Positions 59,813 through 64,000 of a DNA stretch of 64,000 nt are shown here, piece by piece. Below the pieces are notes generated by a model. It made no database searches. It worked only from the letters and a program-made list of their open reading frames with translations, and was not told where the DNA came from. Both the position numbers and the translations under genes were made by a program. The DNA comes from Cognatilysobacter claricitrinus (GTDB taxonomy: Bacteria > Pseudomonadota > Gammaproteobacteria > Xanthomonadales > Xanthomonadaceae), in the NCBI RefSeq assembly GCF_045866565.1, contig NZ_BAAFZV010000002.1:310001-374000 (forward strand), written 5' to 3'. Each line of letters starts with the position of its first letter. Position 1 is the stretch's first letter.

Positions 59813-61132
59813 ATGACCATGCGAACCCGGACTGCGTGCATGGCTGCCATTCTGGTGGCGGCGTGCTTAGTCCCTCATGTCGCAGCCCGCGCGCCAGCGT
59901 CCACCAAGAGTCCAGATGTTGACATCGCTGCGGCGCGAGCGCTGCTGGACTCGTGGCATGGCGAAGATGAGGTGCTCGAAGAGGCACGGAGTCGAATCGA
60001 CCGGGCGCTCGCTATCGATCCCGACAATGTCTTCGCCCTCAGACAGCGCGTGCGGTACCAGTTCAAATTGGGGTACCTGTCCGCTCGCCCCACGATCTAT
60101 AACGGTCGCGTCTACAGCGCGCCGCAGTTCGCGCCCGGCACGCTCGACCAGGCCGAAGCAACGATCCTGCGCATGATGGAGCTGAAGCCTGGCTTCGCCG
60201 ACGCCTACCAGCAGCTCGGCCAGCTTTATTTCAACCGCGGCGACATGGCGCGGGCGCGGGTGTTTTACAAGCGCGCGGAAGCGCTGGGAAGCACTGACGC
60301 GTGGCTGCAATTGGACTTCGCCCAGCTCGACGACGTTGAAGGCAACAGCGCAGCGGCGGAGGCGCGCTGGCGGCGCGTGTTGAGCGACGACAGCGCTGAC
60401 GCACGCACCAAGCAGGCCGCTACGGGATATCTACTCGCCGCTTACAAGGCGGCGGGCGATGACGGGCACGCGGTCGACCTCTATCGCGACATGATCGCCC
60501 GCGATCCCAGCAACGCGTGGCTCCGTGGCGAATTCGCCGATTATCTCAGCGAGGGCCTTGGCCGCCACGACGAAGCGATCGGGCAGGCGCGCGCGTCGCT
60601 TGGTCTGATGGACTACGGCGTCGGGCATCGGATCCTGAGCATGGCGCTCTTGCGAAAGTGGGCTGCGTTGCGCGCGTCCGGTAAGACGGGCGCCGACACG
60701 GACGCTCTTTTTGTTGAAGCGCGAGAGGTGTATCCGGATCTTGAGGCCGCGATGGCCTACGGTGCGTCAGTGCCGGGTGGAGAGACGCTTGCACGGGCGC
60801 TGATCAGCCAAGGCGTGTCGGTCGATGCGAAGGGTGAGAGCGGATCGAGTGCGCTGCTGATCGCGACCAATCGCCAGCGTGCGGAGGTAGTGCGTACGCT
60901 TCTGGATCTGCACGCCGATCCGAATGTGGCCGACAGCCAGGGTTGGACCCCCCTTCTCAGTGCGGCCGACAACAACAACCGAAAGATCGTCCAGATGCTC
61001 CTTGATGCAGGCGCGGACACCGAGGCCAGTTTCATGGGGTTTAATGCAGCTCAACGGGCGGAAGGCAAGGGGTATGACGCGCTAGCGGCCTACATCACCG
61101 CGGCCGCTCGGAATCGCGCGGCACGGAAGTAG
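59813..61132 (+). CDS. Secreted TPR and ankyrin-repeat protein
   Basis: 439 residues. A signal peptide (about 1-26, ending VAARA) is followed by TPR helices (about 35-290, e.g. AYQQLGQLYFNRGDMARARVF and DAARWRRV-like spacing). Two or three ankyrin repeats follow at the C terminus (about 340-425: SSALLIATNRQRAEVVRTLL, WTPLLSAADNNNRKIVQMLL). These modules bind proteins or peptides; the partner is unknown. The start is the ATG at 59813, with a second at 59819. Confidence 0.75.
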   Translation: MTMRTRTACMAAILVAACLVPHVAARAPASTKSPDVDIAAARALLDSWHGEDEVLEEARSRIDRALAIDPDNVFALRQRVRYQFKLGYLSARPTIYNGRVYSAPQFAPGTLDQAEATILRMMELKPGFADAYQQLGQLYFNRGDMARARVFYKRAEALGSTDAWLQLDFAQLDDVEGNSAAAEARWRRVLSDDSADARTKQAATGYLLAAYKAAGDDGHAVDLYRDMIARDPSNAWLRGEFADYLSEGLGRHDEAIGQARASLGLMDYGVGHRILSMALLRKWAALRASGKTGADTDALFVEAREVYPDLEAAMAYGASVPGGETLARALISQGVSVDAKGESGSSALLIATNRQRAEVVRTLLDLHADPNVADSQGWTPLLSAADNNNRKIVQMLLDAGADTEASFMGFNAAQRAEGKGYDALAAYITAAARNRAARK

Positions 61133-61154
61133 GGCAGCAACGGCGAAGGTGACG

Positions 61155-61172
61155 GCTTCAGGTTCATTTACG
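61155..61172 (+). repeat. Repeat fragment 7 (degenerate)
   Basis: GCTTCAGGTTCATTTACG, a worn copy in the spacer after the TPR/ankyrin gene. Confidence 0.5.
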
Positions 61173-61228
61173 CCTGTGTGGCGGTAGCGCGAGCCAGCCG
61201 ATGCGCAGGCCGCACACCGGCGACAGAG

Positions 61229-61252
61229 AAATGGGGTCAGGTTCCATTTCCG
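61229..61252 (+). repeat. Repeat copy 8 (full length)
   Basis: Identical to copy 3 over all 24 bases (AAATGG arm, GGTCAGGTT centre, CCATTT arm, CCG), then TGCGAATCGCGC, 47 bases before the intact paralogue. Confidence 0.9.
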
Positions 61253-61299
61253 TGCGAATCGCGCTTTGATCTGTTGCTCCGGTCGTCGCAGGCAAGCGC

Positions 61300-62007
61300 A
61301 TGAACTCTGACGCTGTCGAGCTAAGGCAGACCCTGGCGGCAGGCGAGCCGGTTGGTCGACTATCGTTCGAGTGGCTCTACGGCCGCGTTAGCGCGTACGT
61401 CGACAAGACATCTTCCGAAAGCACATCCCTCACCGAAAGGTGGGCGACTTGGTTGGCCTTCGCGAGCGCCGGCGTTGGCTTGCTAGCCACCATGTTGTCC
61501 CCGGTTGTCCTCGCGCCCGCGGTAGCACTGGACATCATGAAGGTCGCATTGGCATGTGAGTGCTTGGGCGCCGCCGTGGCGGCCGTTCGCATGCTGTGGC
61601 GACTGGTGCCGCACTGGCGTCGGCTGCGCGCTAATCACGCTGCCGAGATGGATCGGGAGTTCGGCCTCTGGCGCGATCTCGTCTCCGAAATTCGTGGCTT
61701 CCCGCGACCGCAGCGCGAGCAGATGCTCAGCTTTGCCAAGCAATTGCGAGAAGGCATGACCTATCGGTTGGGCCTTGCGCTTGGTGGCGTCGAACGCCTC
61801 GGCGTGTTCCCGATATTAGTTGCGTTGTACCTTCAGTTCCGAGGCTGGAAGTTCGGCGATTGGGCCGCTGCGTTCGACGTACACCTCGTAGGCGGTTTGC
61901 TGATCTGGGCAATTGCCTTGCTGTATGTCATGGGTTGGGCACTCGTCGGACTACGCGTTCGCCTCAGCACGTACATCGACCTGCTTGAAGAGTCGATTGC
62001 GGACTGA
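61300..62007 (+). CDS. Four-helix membrane protein (intact paralogue)
   Basis: 235 residues, no family recognised. Predicted helices near 54-78 (LAFASAGVGLLATMLSPVVLA), 84-106 (MKVALACECLGAAVAAV), 160-180 (GLALGGVERLGVFPILVALYL) and 195-220 (LVGGLLIWAIALLYVMGWAL). A conserved cytosolic block LRANHAAEMDREFGLW lies between the second and third. It is about two thirds identical to the truncated copy at 57633-58199 in the same orientation, so the two arose by duplication flanking the nuclease, lipoprotein and TPR/ankyrin genes. Confidence 0.7.
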   Translation: MNSDAVELRQTLAAGEPVGRLSFEWLYGRVSAYVDKTSSESTSLTERWATWLAFASAGVGLLATMLSPVVLAPAVALDIMKVALACECLGAAVAAVRMLWRLVPHWRRLRANHAAEMDREFGLWRDLVSEIRGFPRPQREQMLSFAKQLREGMTYRLGLALGGVERLGVFPILVALYLQFRGWKFGDWAAAFDVHLVGGLLIWAIALLYVMGWALVGLRVRLSTYIDLLEESIAD

Positions 62008-62027
62008 AGCCGCCTAGCGGAAACCAA

Positions 62028-62064
62028 GGGGCAGGTTCATTTCCGCGCGTTCCAACCTGACCCC
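62028..62064. repeat. Repeat copy 9 with inverted partner (hairpin)
   Basis: GGGGCAGGTT (62028-62037) faces AACCTGACCCC (62054-62064), the reverse complement of the repeat core, across a 16-base loop. One T is missing in the left arm. It is a head-to-head pair after the intact paralogue. Confidence 0.7.
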
Positions 62065-62177
62065 GTTGCTCCGATAAATGAGCCCGTCCAAGGGAATACA
62101 ACGGTCGTGCTTGCTGTGCGGAAGAACGCAGGCCTAGATTGGGCCCGGCGGGTTGGCCGCCGTGACGGGAGGACGCC

Positions 62178-62396
62178 ATGACACGCAAATACGTCGACTG
62201 CCGCGAGATGCCGAGCGACTCCGGATGCACCGTGGCGATTGCCGCCGACTCGGACCGGGAACTGGAAGACGCCGCCGTGCACCACGCGGTGGCTGCACAT
62301 GGCGAACATGACACGCCCGAGCTGCGCAGCATGATCCGCCGCAGCTTCCACGCAGGTTCGCCGCCCGTCGAGAACCCGAGTAGCGCCCGCGCCTGA
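62178..62396 (+). CDS. DUF1059-domain protein
   Basis: 72 residues. It matches the DUF1059 pattern: KYVDCREMPSDSGCTVAIAADSDRELEDAAVHHAVAAHG, in which the Cys and the terminal HxxxxHG segment resemble a small metal-binding fold. Function unknown. A clear GGGAGGA precedes the ATG at 62178. A GGCCGG/CCGGCC hairpin at 62419-62436 may end the transcript. Confidence 0.75.
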   Translation: MTRKYVDCREMPSDSGCTVAIAADSDRELEDAAVHHAVAAHGEHDTPELRSMIRRSFHAGSPPVENPSSARA

Positions 62397-62500
62397 GGGG
62401 AGTTGGAGAAGGCAAAACGGCCGGCGTCGACCGGCCCCAAAAGTAGACGGCGCGGTTGCGCGTGCTCCGGTCGCGCCCGCACTGCGACGTTCCGGGAGAA

Positions 62501-62520
62501 GCGGGGGCAGGTCCAACTTC
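62501..62520 (+). repeat. Repeat fragment 10 (degenerate)
   Basis: GCGGGGGCAGGTCCAACTTC, a worn copy in the spacer before the DJ-1/PfpI gene. Confidence 0.45.
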
Positions 62521-62680
62521 TTCAGGATGAATCTGACCTCGAGTGTTCGCGCGCGGAAGTGTGAGTAGAACGTTCGCGCGCTTGCCAATGCGCACGCCGT
62601 GACCCCGGCGCCGACGCCTCACGACCCCTTATCGCCCACCGCCGTAACGTGCGCGGCCCTCCCTCACGTAATCGCCGCAC

Positions 62681-63364
62681 ATGAAGATCCTGATGGTGTT
62701 GACGTCGCACGACCGCCTGGGCGACACGGGCGAGAAGACGGGGTTCTGGCTGGAGGAATTCGCGGCGCCGTACTACGTGTTCAAGGACGCCGGCTTCGAC
62801 ATCGCGCTGGCGTCGCCCAAGGGCGGCCAGCCGCCGTTGGACCCGCGCAGTGATGCGCCGGACGCGCAGACCGACGCCACCCGTCGTTTCGCCACGGACG
62901 ACGCGGCGAAGCAGGCATTGGCCCACACCGCCAAGCTGGGCGACCTGCAGGCCAGCGAGTACGACGCGGTGTTCTATCCCGGCGGCCACGGCCCGCTGTG
63001 GGATCTCGCCTCCGATCCGCATTCGATCTCGCTCATCCAGTCCACCTACGCGGCGGTGAAACCGCTCGGCCTGGTGTGCCACGCCCCCGGTGTCTTGCGC
63101 GACGCAAAGGGCGTGGATGACGCGCCGCTGGTGCAGGGGCGCAAGGTCACCGGCTTCACCAACAGCGAAGAAGAAGCCGTCGGCCTGACCAAGGTGGTGC
63201 CGTTCCTGGTCGAGGACATGCTGAAGGCGAACGGCGGCCGCTACGAGAAGGGCGCGGACTTCGCGAGCCACGTCGTGATCGACGGCAATCTGGTTACGGG
63301 GCAGAACCCGGCGTCGTCGGCCGACGCCGCCAAAGCGTTGATCGGGCTGCTCGGCAAGGGTTGA
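62681..63364 (+). CDS. DJ-1/PfpI-family protein (Hsp31-like)
   Basis: 227 residues of the class I glutamine amidotransferase-like fold. The nucleophile elbow is C133-H134 in LVCHAPGVL; FYPGGHGPLWDL and the N-terminal Glu (FWLEEFAAP) complete the site. Members act as glyoxalase III, deglycase or chaperone-like stress proteins. The ATG at 62681 (MKILMVLTSH) is the conserved start. It appears to be a single-gene unit. Confidence 0.87.
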   Translation: MKILMVLTSHDRLGDTGEKTGFWLEEFAAPYYVFKDAGFDIALASPKGGQPPLDPRSDAPDAQTDATRRFATDDAAKQALAHTAKLGDLQASEYDAVFYPGGHGPLWDLASDPHSISLIQSTYAAVKPLGLVCHAPGVLRDAKGVDDAPLVQGRKVTGFTNSEEEAVGLTKVVPFLVEDMLKANGGRYEKGADFASHVVIDGNLVTGQNPASSADAAKALIGLLGKG

Positions 63365-63408
63365 CGCTCGCGCACCATCCGCAAGCAGGAGAGGGAATAG
63401 CAGGAGGG

Positions 63409-63430
63409 AAATGGACGGGTTCCATTTCCG
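63409..63430 (+). repeat. Repeat copy 11 (centre altered)
   Basis: AAATGG and CCATTTCCG arms kept, but the middle reads ACGGGTT. It is followed by TGCGCGTCGCGC, similar to the bases after copy 8. Confidence 0.7.
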
Positions 63431-63541
63431 TGCGCGTCGCGCCCGGGTTGAGCTAGTCCTCGCGTAGGGCTGGCACGTTATCGGTCACCGCCGGGGCGCC
63501 AAGACCAAGCGACAGCCCCTGACCATCGGCACGGTACCTTA

Positions 63542-63565
63542 GGTGTACTACCTCACTACACTACC
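63542..63565. promoter_or_regulatory. Possible YtrA-type (GntR family) operator before the ABC gene
   Basis: GGTG, 16 bases, then TACC, close to the GGTG-N16-CACC box I recall for xanthomonad YtrA repressors. It contains GTGTA...TACAC symmetry and lies 29 bases before the ATPase start. The regulator is not in the window. Confidence 0.45.
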
Positions 63566-63593
63566 AACACAATTTGGTTGGGGAGTGCGGGGG

Positions 63594-64000
63594 ATGGGCG
63601 TCGAACTGGTGATGGAGTCGGTGGGTTTCGCCTATCCGGGCGGGCACCGCGCGGTGGACGGGGTGGCCATGCGGCTGGGCGCGGGCGTGGTGGGCCTGCT
63701 GGGGCCGAACGGGGCCGGCAAGTCGAGCCTGATGCGCGTGCTGGCCACGCTCGCCCGCGCCAGCAGCGGCCGGGTGACGTGGCGCGGCGAGGACATCGCG
63801 ACGGCGCCCGACGCGCTACGTGCAGAGCTGGGCTACCTGCCGCAGGATTTCGGCGTCTACGACGCGCTGTCGGCGCGGGAATTCCTCGCGTTCCTTGCGG
63901 CGGTGAAGGGGCTGCCCACGCGCCGGGTAGGCGAGCGCGTGGCGCAGTGTCTGGACCGGGTCGGGCTGACGGACGTCGCCGATCGCCGCCTGGGCGGGTT
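63594..64000 (+). CDS. ABC transporter ATP-binding protein, cut by window end
   Basis: The first 135 codons only. Walker A is LLGPNGAGKSS at residues about 34-44, and the Q-loop is YLPQDFGVYDALSARE. The signature and Walker B motifs lie beyond the edge. The type (single ATPase domain, drug or membrane-stress exporter of the YtrB/CcmA class) suits the GntR-like operator upstream. Start ATG 63594, preceded by GGGGG. Confidence 0.85.
   Translation, partial: MGVELVMESVGFAYPGGHRAVDGVAMRLGAGVVGLLGPNGAGKSSLMRVLATLARASSGRVTWRGEDIATAPDALRAELGYLPQDFGVYDALSAREFLAFLAAVKGLPTRRVGERVAQCLDRVGLTDVADRRLGG

Overview
The window is chromosomal DNA of a GC-rich gammaproteobacterium, most likely a Xanthomonadaceae member close to Lysobacter, Luteimonas or Xanthomonas. 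The evidence is the xanthomonad-type arginine operon (acetylglutamate kinase fused to a synthase domain, and an ArgE-type N-acetylcitrulline deacetylase), a his operon headed by a TrpR-family regulator, and a liu leucine catabolic set with leucine dehydrogenase and a fused isobutyryl-CoA mutase. Nearly everything before 55 kb looks like tightly packed core genome with 4-base ATGA overlaps. The last 9 kb is looser and accessory in character.

Layout: (1) 1-6492, arginine operon argG (5' end cut by the window edge)-N-acetylcitrulline deacetylase-argAB fusion-GNAT-argC-argH, closed by a terminator. (2) 6575-12030, a minus-strand pgaABCD-like poly-N-acetylglucosamine export and synthesis operon whose PgaB-like protein has lost its deacetylase metal ligands. 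(3) 12236-14708, small hypothetical proteins, a short-chain dehydrogenase and a universal stress protein, then tRNA-Pro(CGG). (4) 14974-18266, hisS overlapping an enlarged histidine ammonia-lyase-like gene. (5) 18361-25834, an operator and a TrpR-like regulator followed by hisGDCBHAFI as one overlapping operon. (6) 25878-32792, a secreted phosphoesterase, the methionine-salvage genes mtnBDC, an amino acid permease, a Nudix hydrolase and an EF-P-like factor with a small membrane protein. (7) 32797-49831, leucine/branched-chain catabolism (type-2 3-hydroxyacyl-CoA dehydrogenase, liuE, liuD, liuC, liuB, thiolase, liuA, leucine dehydrogenase), interrupted by a Fur-box-controlled feoAB cassette, a bactofilin pair and two alanine-rich lipoproteins. 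(8) 50180-55076, a Sel1/prolyl-hydroxylase protein and icmF. (9) 55165-64000, accessory: a GGDEF protein, two paralogous membrane proteins (the first truncated), an Mrr-like nuclease, a lipoprotein, a TPR/ankyrin protein, a DUF1059 protein, a DJ-1/PfpI protein and the start of an ABC ATPase. This stretch is peppered with copies of a short repeat whose core is GGGGTCAGGTTCCATTT.

The genes form coherent modules. Arginine and histidine synthesis are each one translationally coupled operon. The liu genes with leucine dehydrogenase take leucine to acetyl-CoA and acetoacetate, and IcmF could rearrange the branched acyl-CoA intermediates. The most unusual signals are the repeat family that forms new 3' ends on at least two genes, the PgaB-like protein without deacetylase ligands, the enlarged ammonia-lyase coupled to hisS, and the near-palindromic operator in front of the TrpR-like/his operon.
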